Assembly (NCBI GenBank): GCA_010093705.1
Contig: MU006093.1
Span: 429,557-493,556, forward strand
Reading direction: 5' to 3'
From: Patellaria atrata CBS 101060
Taxonomy: Eukaryota; Ascomycota; Dothideomycetes; Patellariales; Patellariaceae
Length of the DNA stretch: 64,000 bases
Of the stretch, positions 55,446 to 64,000 are shown piece by piece. Under the pieces are notes generated by a model. It was not told where the DNA came from, did no database searches, and saw nothing but the letters and a program-made list of their open reading frames with translations. Numbering within the stretch: position 1 is the stretch's first letter; each line of letters begins with the position of its first letter. Both the position numbers and the translations under genes were made by a program.

Positions 55446-56993
55446 ATGGCCCCTAAGCGCAAAGCAGCCGCTCCCGTCCTCTCCGCCCCAAGGCGGAGCA
55501 CTCGCGAGCGCCGGACCCCCTCCCCCTTCGGTCTGGAGCCTCTCCCGACCTTCCCCGGCCGACCTAGCAAAAGGGTCAAATTCGACACGCCCGGCAACCG
55601 TACTAGATACTTCTCCGCGGACCAGCCGGTAACCCGTTCCTCCGTCCCCTCCCGCCATCCTCCCCCAACCTTCCCTCCCCCGGCTCGCGTACAGTGGCCG
55701 ATTCCGCTGTACCTCGACTGCAGGATCAAAGACCAGCCGTGCGGTCTAAAGCCGGTCACCAGTGCGTCCCTCTTCGAGACAAAGCTCGCGCCGGAGATAC
55801 GCAAGAAGATCTACGGGTATTTCTTCCCGGACCGAGCGGTGCCCGCGACCCGGAAGTGGGACGACATGAGGCCGGCGAACCCGTATTACGGGATGTTGAA
55901 CGAGGTGTACGCGGATGCGTCACACGCCCTGCGCTCGGACGGGTTGCGGTGCCGTACGGAGATTCTGGCGACGAACCACTTCATCTACGCCGAAGCGGTC
56001 GAGATCCTCTACAAGACGGTGCCGTTTCAGATCGTTGTGGATGACTGTGCGGTGCAGTTCTGCGGCGAAGCCGTTTCGAAGAGCGGAATGCTGTGGGAAG
56101 GGATGTTTGCGCAGCGTGCTGCGCTCTGGCGGTTTGTGAAGAGCGTGGACATCACTGTGCATGCAGATCGACGGTTCGACTGGGATGAGGTTTTACCCAA
56201 TTTCGATGCGAATGCTGGGACGGAGCCGGTGCCGCTGGCCAGGCAGTTCCTTGAACGCGCTTACAAGATCAAGGACCATGTGAGACATTTGGTCGCGCGA
56301 CTTCATACCTGTGATAATCTGGAAGACGTCAAAATCTCGATCAAGTGGCCTTATCTGAGAGGCGAGGCTGAATACAAGATGTTGGGGATGAAGGCATCTC
56401 CTGAGCGACCATTCGACACCAGAGGACAGGATGCGCAGTGGGTCCTTAGCCCGTTCATGTCTTTGAGGAACATCACGAATCTCTCTTTTGGACTGATGAG
56501 CGTTGCCGCCAGGGATATGCAAGACTTAGTTCGATGGATGAAAGATGCACAAGACTCGACAAAAGAAACCAAAGTCAAATGGCGAAAGGAGGATGTTCTA
56601 CTCTGGAATTTGCTGACCCACATCGAAGTCAACGGTCCACCATTAAATGTCGTAAGGCTTGAGGACGTCGCATATTCTTCCATCATGATGCAAAACGTTT
56701 CCAAGCTTGGGTATCTTAACCAGAGGTCTTACGGTCACTATATGGCACATCATGTTCGAATTGCTGAAGATGAGGGTAGAGAGGCTGACGTACTCAGACT
56801 GGTTAGGAACATTGAAGAAGCTTGCCTTGCACAGAAGAAAGACGGATTGAAACTTTGGATTCGTGGAGTAACGGAGCATCTGTCAGGAGCTGATGGAGCT
56901 GATGAGTATGAGATCGGTAGAAGAATCGATGCATACATCGGACAGGGACTTTGGACTTACTATGACCCAAGCCTCCTGGATGATGAAGAGTAA
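55446..56993 (+). CDS. F-box-like uncharacterised protein
   Basis: A single exon of 515 aa. The first 85 residues are basic and Pro/Ser/Arg-rich, with RRSTRERRTPSPFG and a KRVKFD nuclear-localisation-like motif. The segment LAPEIRKKIYGYFFPDRAVP is the LP-EIR-xIY signature that opens fungal F-box-like/2EXR proteins. LATNHFIYAEAVEILYKTVP is the matching second block, typical of the large family expanded in filamentous fungi. The rest is a helical domain with no recognised repeats, ending with an acidic tail (SLLDDEE). An SCF substrate-receptor role would be a guess. Confidence 0.7.
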   Translation: MAPKRKAAAPVLSAPRRSTRERRTPSPFGLEPLPTFPGRPSKRVKFDTPGNRTRYFSADQPVTRSSVPSRHPPPTFPPPARVQWPIPLYLDCRIKDQPCGLKPVTSASLFETKLAPEIRKKIYGYFFPDRAVPATRKWDDMRPANPYYGMLNEVYADASHALRSDGLRCRTEILATNHFIYAEAVEILYKTVPFQIVVDDCAVQFCGEAVSKSGMLWEGMFAQRAALWRFVKSVDITVHADRRFDWDEVLPNFDANAGTEPVPLARQFLERAYKIKDHVRHLVARLHTCDNLEDVKISIKWPYLRGEAEYKMLGMKASPERPFDTRGQDAQWVLSPFMSLRNITNLSFGLMSVAARDMQDLVRWMKDAQDSTKETKVKWRKEDVLLWNLLTHIEVNGPPLNVVRLEDVAYSSIMMQNVSKLGYLNQRSYGHYMAHHVRIAEDEGREADVLRLVRNIEEACLAQKKDGLKLWIRGVTEHLSGADGADEYEIGRRIDAYIGQGLWTYYDPSLLDDEE

Positions 56994-57659
56994 AAGACGG
57001 TGATAAAACCTTGAATAGTCAAGGTGGTTGATCGATTACATATGGATGGCTTTTGAACATTGACGCTAGTTTCTGCAGGATAGAGCTTTTATATTTCGCG
57101 TCGTAGATAGGTGATCCTCATTATGTGCGGATATCGCAGTTATTCTCGAAGAATACTAGACCTTTATCTCTCGAATATCTTTGAATTCTTCATAATCTCC
57201 CAGTGCATGGACTTGAACACCCGCTGAACATTCTGCCTGCTTTCCCAAAGTGTTTTTACACTCATCCATATTCGCGATCTATCCCTCCGCTACCCTATCT
57301 CTGTATATCACGGTGATGTACTCTACAATACATCTATTTATAGGATCTTACAAGATTAGACGAATCTAATCAGGCCCTCCTTGAGTACCCCTCCAAATAT
57401 CTCTCCTTCCCCACGGCATTCCCGGGTTGAGGTAATCTATACCTGGAATTGCCCTCCACCTTCGGTGTACATACTAAGTCAGGACTGTACAGTGGACCAA
57501 AAAGTGTACAACATTTCTACCATACATATGTCGGAACGATTAGCAAAATGCAGGTTTGATCGAGTCGGTGAGAAGGTGTAGTAACCGTATAGCAACCGCA
57601 GAGACCCAATTGTGACAAGCGAGGAGTTGCTATTATCCCCTTTTACGTGCTCAAGAATA
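56994..57659. other. convergent intergenic
   Basis: Between the F-box-like gene (+) and GPI8 (-). No gene is seen. Confidence 0.5.
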
Positions 57660-58892
57660 TCAGCCCTTAGTTCGCGATTCATACCACGAGCTGGCCATCC
57701 AAGCTGCAGCACATCCAAGTAGAGCAGTAGCGCCAATCACTTTCTTGCCCAAGCCATTGCTCGCATCGATTCTTGCGGCGCCTTCGAACTTTCGTGCTGG
57801 TGCTGGCTTAAATGATGATACCGCGGCATCAGATGAGGGATGATCTTCAGTGATTCTACTAGTATTCTGTCTCTTGCGGGCTTCTTCGATCATTCTGCCA
57901 AGTTGTTGGAGATCTTCCCTCCACCTGGTCTCGTTTATGGCGCCTGCTTCTTCAATTTCGACGTTCTGAACATTACCAAAGAAGTCTATGACTAGCCTAG
58001 ATCGAACTTCTTGTTCGCCACCTCTGAATAAATCATATCTAACGCCTGGATGACTGTGAATCTTTGCTTCATCGTAGCTGTCAAATAGGTCCCCGAGCGT
58101 TAGTTTACTCGATGGTGAGAGTACTTGAGTTTCCAAGAAGTCGAGATTGTAGTATGTGTATCTGTCAATGACGGCAACGCCTACATCACTGTCTGCATGA
58201 TGTGAATATGAGGATTGGTCAATCTCAGAGGATCCAGTCGCGATGATATTGGGGGAGTAGATCTTGCTGTACATTGTATTGGCTTGGCAGGTATCAATCA
58301 TGAAAAGAAGCTCATGATAGCTTTAATTTATGTTAGTAAAATTGGTCTAAACATACACAGGATCATCATACCGTTTCTTCTCCCACATTTGCTCAAACGC
58401 GTCCGCTAGATCGAATGCACTTATCTCCTCAGCGTCCTGAAACTTTAAGAACTCATTACCTCCATGTCCGGTCATGTATACAAGAATATTACTCCTATCG
58501 TCCGTTAGGAGTCGTTTACTCCTCGGCATATCCTCGCCTACGCGATCTGTCAAGAGCCTTATGAAGTTTTCTACCGTAACCTCATATCCACGATAATCCA
58601 CCTCAATGTTATCACCATAAAGATCCAACGCACGATCAGCATTATTGTAAACTGTTCCGGGAAAAGCATTTCGAGGGTTACAGGCCATATCATCGGGCAG
58701 CATCAAGATGATCTGGGAATCCGGGATCCCCAGTCGCTTCACCGTGCGGTACAGTGAGAGGACGTTCGCGAGATGCCGGTAGTTAAACCAAAAGCGGGAG
58801 GTTGAAACCAGTACTGCCCAGTTGGAGGTATGCTGGGCGCCGACAAACACGGAGAGGAGGGAGAATAGCCATAGTCTGAGTAAAGGGGTCAT
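57660..58892 (-). CDS. GPI8: GPI-anchor transamidase catalytic subunit (PIG-K)
   Basis: Exons 58892-58372 and 58320-57660, with a 51-nt intron containing ACTAAC; 393 aa. A signal peptide ([20 protein letters not shown]) is followed by the C13 protease core starting [19 protein letters not shown]. The catalytic dyad is His143 in [11 protein letters not shown] and Cys185 in [14 protein letters not shown], which is rebuilt just after the splice. A C-terminal transmembrane segment, [20 protein letters not shown], keeps it in the ER membrane. It cleaves the GPI-attachment signal and passes the protein to the lipid anchor within the Gaa1/Gpi16/Gpi17/Gab1 complex. Length and residue spacing are normal. 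Confidence 0.95.
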
Positions 58893-60110
58893 TTTTCACG
58901 GGATGAGATGGGAACCCAGCCGATAATAATTACAAGCTGGTATGATCGTACTAAAAGGTAGCAGAACGCCTAGGTATGGCAGAACACAGTCACAGTAGGT
59001 ACTGAGAATATCAAACGAGGTAGAGTCCAGGTTGAGAATATATCAGAGTATGATTGGGGCCTTTGAGGTTGATGTCCTAGCTCTTGGCAAGGATATGCTT
59101 AGAAATGTGTTGATTCAAGTTTCGAATTCACGGGGCGGACTCAGAAGCGCTTTTGTTCTGAAACGTCAGGTTTCTAACCTTCCAGATCGTAATATTATGC
59201 GTTCTTGTAAACGATGAAATCAGATGTAATGTTCTGAGATATCCCCCTTCCAGAACGCATCCCGATCCCTGATCCAGCCTCAGCACGTCAGTTGCGTAGA
59301 GTTCTACAAGCCACAGGACAGCAAAACTGTCAGGAACCGAACACCTCATAACGCCACTGGCTTAAGGTACAAGTACAGTAAAGGTGACATACAACGGCTG
59401 CTTTACATATAAAATTCATCCCGCCTGGAATATTTGATACTCGTTTAACAATAATGATTATTGAGGTGGAGCTTCGTACCTACGTTCCGAGTATTTGAAT
59501 GTGATGATCCTTACCGAGTATCGTATTTCACGTTGTTTTCCCAGTTTTTTCGGCTTTTGCCTCCCCGTTGTGTGTTGTGTTAATCCCGTTAAAGAATCCT
59601 TGAGTATTTTAAGACTTTCAAACCTGTTCTATACCCGAATCAGGCAATTGTAGATGATCTCTAGTAATGAACATGACGTCCCGATGCCACCTCGTATCCA
59701 ATTGGACCCATTCCAACCTTATGATGTATTTCTGCTACAAACTGTCTTCTCACTCTCCTGGCACTTTGCCTTTCAACGACACCTCTTCCTCCCCAACTTC
59801 ACCATCACGCTCACAAACGCCTTCGATATTTGAAAGTGCGGCATTTGTGCAGTAAGAAGACGGCACAGCAGCCGACAGTCCACGCCGACCTCGTCAAAGC
59901 TGGCCCTGCACGTTGCACACGAACTACCAGGATAGGACCTCCTTTGGACCTTCTCCGTTTGGCACATATAGTAGTGCCCTGTTGCCATCAACACTCCAAC
60001 TTCTGCTCCTCCCATCTCCAGAACTTCAACTTCCTTCGATACATTCTTCGCGTGACTGCGACCGAAAATACACGATATTTCATGATTCAATCGCTATAAT
60101 ATCCGTCGCC
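58893..60110. other. divergent intergenic, about 1.2 kb
   Basis: Between GPI8 (-) and the surface-protein gene (+). Small open frames only. The last 200 bases contain the pyrimidine-rich leader of the downstream gene. Confidence 0.45.
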
Positions 60111-61593
60111 ATGCGGTCATCGGTCGTTGTCGCTTTCACCTCCCTAGTACCATTGGCATTTGCGCAATGCTATTGGCCGAATGGAGTAGAGTCGGATACA
60201 GATGCGCCTTGTGGAGAAGGAGATGCTGCTGTTTGCTGCCCTTTGCAATGGGAATGCCTGTCGAATGGACTTTGCCATTATCCAAACGCAGACTATCTCG
60301 GACGATATACCTGCACGGATAGAAGTTGGGATTCAGACAATTGCCCTAAGATCTGTCTAGACGGTAAGTAACGTTCTTATATCTCCATGCTTTGGGATTA
60401 TATCATATTCCAAGAGCATTATCAATGAAAATCAGCGTGTTTAATGGCCCATAAAATAAGGTCGAAATTAACAGTTCAACTAGATAATACGAGTACCAAC
60501 GGCACAGATAGTGGGAACGAAGCTGTAAGTTTATGCAGCAATGGGCAATACTGTTGCAACGGTAATCGGTCAGGGAACGTTCGTATAACCTTCCCTTCTC
60601 CTGAATTATTCGCTCACTAACTGCACTTAGTGCTGCGATGATGACGCAGACTTCTTCGACCTGGATGAAGGATCCGTCACTGCATACATTAGTTCCCTGG
60701 GTGGCCCAAATGGAGCCGGTCCGACTTCTAGCGGAGATAGCCAATCCACAATTCCAAGCGCAACACCAACTTCGTCCGATTCACCATCTTCTTCTGGCTC
60801 ACCACCTTCATCGAACGGTCAATCAACGACACGACCAGGAGCTTCCTCCGGACCCAATGAAACCGCAAGTGCCCAGGCTAGTGAAACTGTACTCACGACT
60901 AGATCCACGCTCGTTACCTCAGTGTCCACAAACTCAGCAGGTGGAATCACTACGGTCGTGAGGACAGATATTGTCACAGCTACTGCAGGTGCCTCTTCTT
61001 CAGGATCGTCTTCTTCGGACAGTGGCAGTTCTAATACAGGCGCAATTGCGGGTGGTGTTGTAGGAGGTGTAGCCGCTATTGCAATTCTTGCGCTCTTACT
61101 CTGGTGGTTCCTGAGAAGGAGGAAGAGAAGAGATGGTGCATTCGCTCGACCAACATCTGGTGCCCTACCCGATAGGGAATATATCCCACCCACAGACGGT
61201 GAAAAGCGGATCTCAGAACTCTCCGGTTCCCCGGTCACTCCCGTAACAGCTTCCGCAGTTAAGCCAGGTTCGACAGCTAAACCGGGTTCCAGTGAAGGGT
61301 ATAGAGGATGGGGAAACCCAGTAAGTGTTTTTAGCAGAAGACTAGTGACGATTTCGCGAATTTCAACTAATCATGTATAGGCGCCTCAACCCCAAATGCG
61401 AGACTTCAGCGCTGTCAACCCGCATCAGCAGGCTTATACGGCATACCATCCACCAGCCGCAGAGTTAGATAGCACAGAGGTCGCTCCTCCCGCAGAGCTA
61501 TCATCCAACCCTTCTCCCCCGACCCATCCCCCACCGGTGAAATGGGCACAGGGGCATGGAGACGCGGCAACAGGTCGCGTAAATAGCAATTGA
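60111..61593 (+). CDS. Mid2-like single-pass cell-surface protein
   Basis: Four exons, 60111-60363, 60475-60578, 60631-61320 and 61381-61593, with introns of 111, 52 and 60 nt; 419 aa. A signal peptide (MRSSVVVAFTSLVPLAFAQ) precedes a Cys-rich domain of about 130 residues with CYWPNG, DAAVCCPLQWECLSNGLC, SLCSNGQYCCN and CCDDDADFFDL. A Ser/Thr-rich stalk, probably O-mannosylated, follows to about residue 290. The membrane span GAIAGGVVGGVAAIAILALL is followed by WWFLRRRKRRD and a Pro-rich cytosolic tail. This layout (Cys-rich head, stalk, one TM, basic stop-transfer) is shared by fungal wall-integrity sensors and related surface proteins. The ligand is unknown. The donor of intron 2 (GTTCGT) is non-consensus but the phase requires it. 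Confidence 0.78.
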
Positions 61594-61695
61594 TTCTTTT
61601 AATGGAAGTTTAGGCGTTTCTCGTCCGAAAGCGATGAATGTGACGATACCGGTACATAGGCGTACTATACTTATTTAATCTAATCTTTTCTTGTA

Positions 61696-61773
61696 ACGTG
61701 TTTTACCACTCAAGTGGCCACCCCACTCAAGTGGCCACCCTATCAACATCAACACGCATCTTCGTACGAAAAC
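61696..61773 (+). repeat. left terminal inverted repeat with 17-bp duplication
   Basis: It begins ACGTGTTTTACC. The 17-mer CCACTCAAGTGGCCACC occurs twice in direct tandem (61706-61739) but once in the right end. The 17-mer is partly self-complementary (CCACT/AGTGG). Confidence 0.9.
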
Positions 61774-62766
61774 AGAAATGGCAACATAGCAAGAACCTAC
61801 CGCTTCTCAAAAAGATGGTAGATTACTTCTTGCTCTACAAGCTCTTCAATCTAATTCAATTTTAAGCGTACGACAGGCTGCAAAAGTCTATAATATTCCT
61901 AAATCAAAAATTCAGAAGCGACTTCAAGGAGCAGCACCAAAACGCGAAGTAAACCAACAAAAACAAAAGATCTCCTCGTACGAAGAGAAAGCTCTTGTAG
62001 ATTGGATGCTTAGCCTAGATCGACGAGGCTTTCCCCCCCAGATTATTGATGTACGAAGAATGGTAAACACTTTACTTGCTGAACGCGGTCAGAATCCACC
62101 ACCAGAGCCTATTGGCAAGAACTGGGTTTCACGCTTTATCGTACGACAACCTGAGCCAAAAACACAATGGAATCGAAAGTTCTACTTATAACGCGCCAAA
62201 TGTGAGGACTCTTGTACGATAAACGCGTGGTTTCAACGCGTTCAAGAGACGCATCTCTCGTACGGCATCAACGATGAAGATATCTACAACTTTGATGAGA
62301 CAGGCTTCCAAATGGGTATCAGAAACGCCTCATAACGTCACTGAGCTTAAGAAGCAGACAAAGCTCGTGCGAGAGCTACTTCAGCGATCCTCACAGAGCC
62401 CTGTTAATCAAGCTGTGACTCAAATTATCAAGGGCTGTCATATGGCAATGCATCAGGCAGTTCTCCTTACAAAGGAAGTTCAGGAGCTTCGTACGGCGAA
62501 TGCGCGACGAGAACGAAAGAAGCAGCATCGTAGACGTTATATCTCGTATGAGACTACTCTTCAGGCTCAGCAAGGGCAGTTTCTTCTTAATAGAGCAGAA
62601 AATAGAGGGCAAGAGGCTGGTCAAACTGGTGAAGCCATTGTACGACAACGCGCGCCGCCAACGTGCAGTAAATGTGGGATTCAAGGTCATACTGCTCGTA
62701 CATGCTCAAATACATAAAGAATTAGCTAAATAAATTTTTAAATAAAATAATATTTATTTTGGTTAG

Positions 62767-62827
62767 GTTTTCGTACAAAGATGCGTGTTGATGTTGATAG
62801 GGTGGCCACTTGAGTGGTGAAACACGT
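62767..62827 (-). repeat. right terminal inverted repeat
   Basis: 61 bp, the inverted copy of the left end without the 17-bp duplication. It differs at two positions and ends AAACACGT followed by TA. Confidence 0.9.
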
Positions 62828-62829
62828 TA

Positions 62830-64000
62830 TATCGGATTAGGGAATACGCCATAGATTTGGACTTCTTCGAGTGACACTTTTTGAGGGAATTGGATACCGA
62901 AATAATGGGTTTCCTGATTTGTGCTACAGAAGTAGTAATTTCTTCTATTTGTACAGTAACTCATCGTGTGTTTCGCATGTGAACATCACGAATGATCCGA
63001 TACTATAGTACGTACGAATGAATCTTTTACCATTCCGGCGATCAGAAAATGCTCGACAACAGCGATAGGCGCGGTCAACCATCTCAGCACAAAATGCGAC
63101 CTAGTGCAGTATTCCCAGAAAATCATCGCTTGTCTGGATACCTTAGCCTAACATCTCCATCAACGCGTTTCCATGCCACGGGATCCATGCACTGGGGAAT
63201 TGCTCAATTCAGCAGTCACGGTGCTAAGCGCCGCTTCCGCGTGCGGCAGAGCTCGATGTTAGGGTAAGCGCGATGTTGGATTTGGACGTGCTAATATACT
63301 TCCAACCTGAGGTGGATCTCAAGAGCGCGCGTTCTTTTCATGGAGCAAATTTGTGGGAATATCTCTTGCGTCTGATGCTTAAGTTTGTGACCCGATGAGG
63401 GTTCGGTAGGGCATCGTGCTTCCTTCTTCTCTACTCGCACCGTAGCCACGAGGTCCTAGAGAGCTGAGGGGGGACATTTGTCTTGGTATGTCGTTTGACG
63501 AGGACGTGTGTATATGCATGAAACGGGTTGAATTGTGTCATTTTCGCATTCGTGATACATAAGATATGGGATTGCTTCTGCAAGGTCTCAGCCGGGTGAT
63601 ATCACAGCTCTCCTCATTCAAATGATCCTACAACCTGACACATATAGCGGTATCTAGTCATCAACATCGAAATCATGAACGTGAGTCAAGCAGACCGACT
63701 GTCCGCCTGTGAAAATATCCTAGAAGTTTTATATATACCTCGCTCCTTACCAATCAATCCGCCTTCAGGTTCAATAACGCAGGAGTGCGGTTCGGGCATT
63801 GCAGTCTTTGGAGATAGTCTATTCGTTTCGGGCCTATAGGATCCCCCATGCGCTATTGGGTGTGCCGGGGGGGAACAAATACACCCCGTCGTTTCCAAAA
63901 CCTTATTTCGTTGGAAGTTGTGCTCGTGCTTGATAGCGAGAGGTGTATTTAGGGATTGGGTATGATGATAATCATTGCGTTGGTGTGGTGGTGAGGTTCG
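62830..64000. other. right-end interval without recognised gene
   Basis: Small open frames only (for example 63049-63267 +). Part of a gene running past the window edge cannot be excluded. Confidence 0.4.

Larger units (their letters stand above)
61694..62829 (+). mobile_element. pogo/Fot-type Tc1-mariner DNA transposon, internally deleted
   Basis: The element spans 61696-62827 (1132 bp) and is flanked by TA duplications at 61694-61695 and 62828-62829. The inverted ends are 61 bp long with two mismatches, plus a 17-bp duplication in the left end. On the + strand, ATG 61778 opens a transposase frame with TAG as codon 4. The Psq-type helix-turn-helix follows (SILSVRQAAKVYNIPKSKIQ), then the CENP-B/Tc5-type HTH (ISSYEEKALVDWML, PIGKNWVSRFIVR). 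TAA occurs at 62189, then the DDE start NFDETGFQMGI. There the catalytic middle is missing. After the junction at 62313-62320 the frame changes to the C-terminal part (WVSETPHNVTELKKQT) and a CX2CX4HX4C zinc knuckle (CSKCGIQGHTARTC), ending at 62717. It is non-autonomous and dead. Confidence 0.9.

Noticed and set aside
1-64000. CRISPR arrays, prokaryotic defence islands, LTR elements and biosynthetic clusters
   Set aside because: The window is eukaryotic. I saw no regularly spaced repeats, no long terminal repeats or reverse transcriptase, and no PKS, NRPS or terpene synthase core.

Overview
This is a nuclear chromosome segment of a filamentous ascomycete (Pezizomycotina). Genes are compact and lie on both strands. 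They are split by introns of about 40-120 nt with GT-AG ends and CTAAC/CTRAC-like branch points. The products include fungal marker families: a HET-domain protein, DUF7726, a Mid2-like surface sensor, the calcofluor-hypersensitive family and a Dysferlin-domain peroxin-like protein. The lineage-restricted family at 43.2-45.4 kb makes me lean to Leotiomycetes/Helotiales, but that is a guess from memory. There are no operons. One assembly gap of 146 N lies at 40172-40317.

Layout. 0-9 kb: a PLP serine/threonine dehydratase, the replication-checkpoint mediator MRC1 (-) and a secreted TIM-barrel, glycosidase-like protein. 9-20 kb: an eight-exon thiolase-like protein (TLP1 type, -), an Apple/PAN-like terminal exon, a 2 kb gene-poor stretch, the ribosome-biogenesis helicase SPB4 (-), the CTP-dependent diacylglycerol kinase DGK1 (+) and a tandem DUF427 protein (-). 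22-31 kb: a nine-exon MFS sugar transporter, a Kv-beta-like aldo/keto reductase (-), a decayed DUF7726 gene (-), the N-glycosylation subunit ALG13 (-) and mitoribosomal protein mL58 (+). 32-39 kb: the M20 dipeptidase DUG1 (-), a calcofluor-hypersensitive-type protein (-), a Dysferlin-domain protein (+) and the replication licensing factor CDT1 (+). 40-46 kb: the gap, a broken F-box-like gene and a Cys-cluster putative regulator carrying GLFG-like repeats and a hydrophobic tail. 46-54 kb: a MIM2-like protein (-) back to back with eIF2-beta (+), an AIM24 protein and a HET-domain protein. 53-64 kb: mitoribosomal mS35, an F-box-like protein, GPI8 (-), a Mid2-like surface protein, and a dead 1.13 kb pogo-type DNA transposon with intact TA target duplications.

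Most named genes are housekeeping: replication control (MRC1, CDT1), ribosome and translation (SPB4, eIF2-beta, mL58, mS35), ER glycosylation and GPI attachment (ALG13, GPI8), and lipid metabolism (DGK1). Accessory content sits around the gap (39.4-43.2 kb), in the gene-poor intervals at 12.2-14.1 and 20.0-22.2 kb, and at the right end (61.6-64 kb). I found no prokaryotic-style system, CRISPR array, LTR element or rRNA, and no convincing tRNA. The most unusual host-gene signals are paired ACGCG clusters upstream of MRC1 and CDT1, a 15-nt microexon next to a GC-AG intron in AIM24, the repeat-plus-membrane architecture of the putative regulator, and a hexapeptide-repeat leader on the HET protein. 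Exon structures were derived by hand from splice consensus, reading phase and family similarity; no database search was run.
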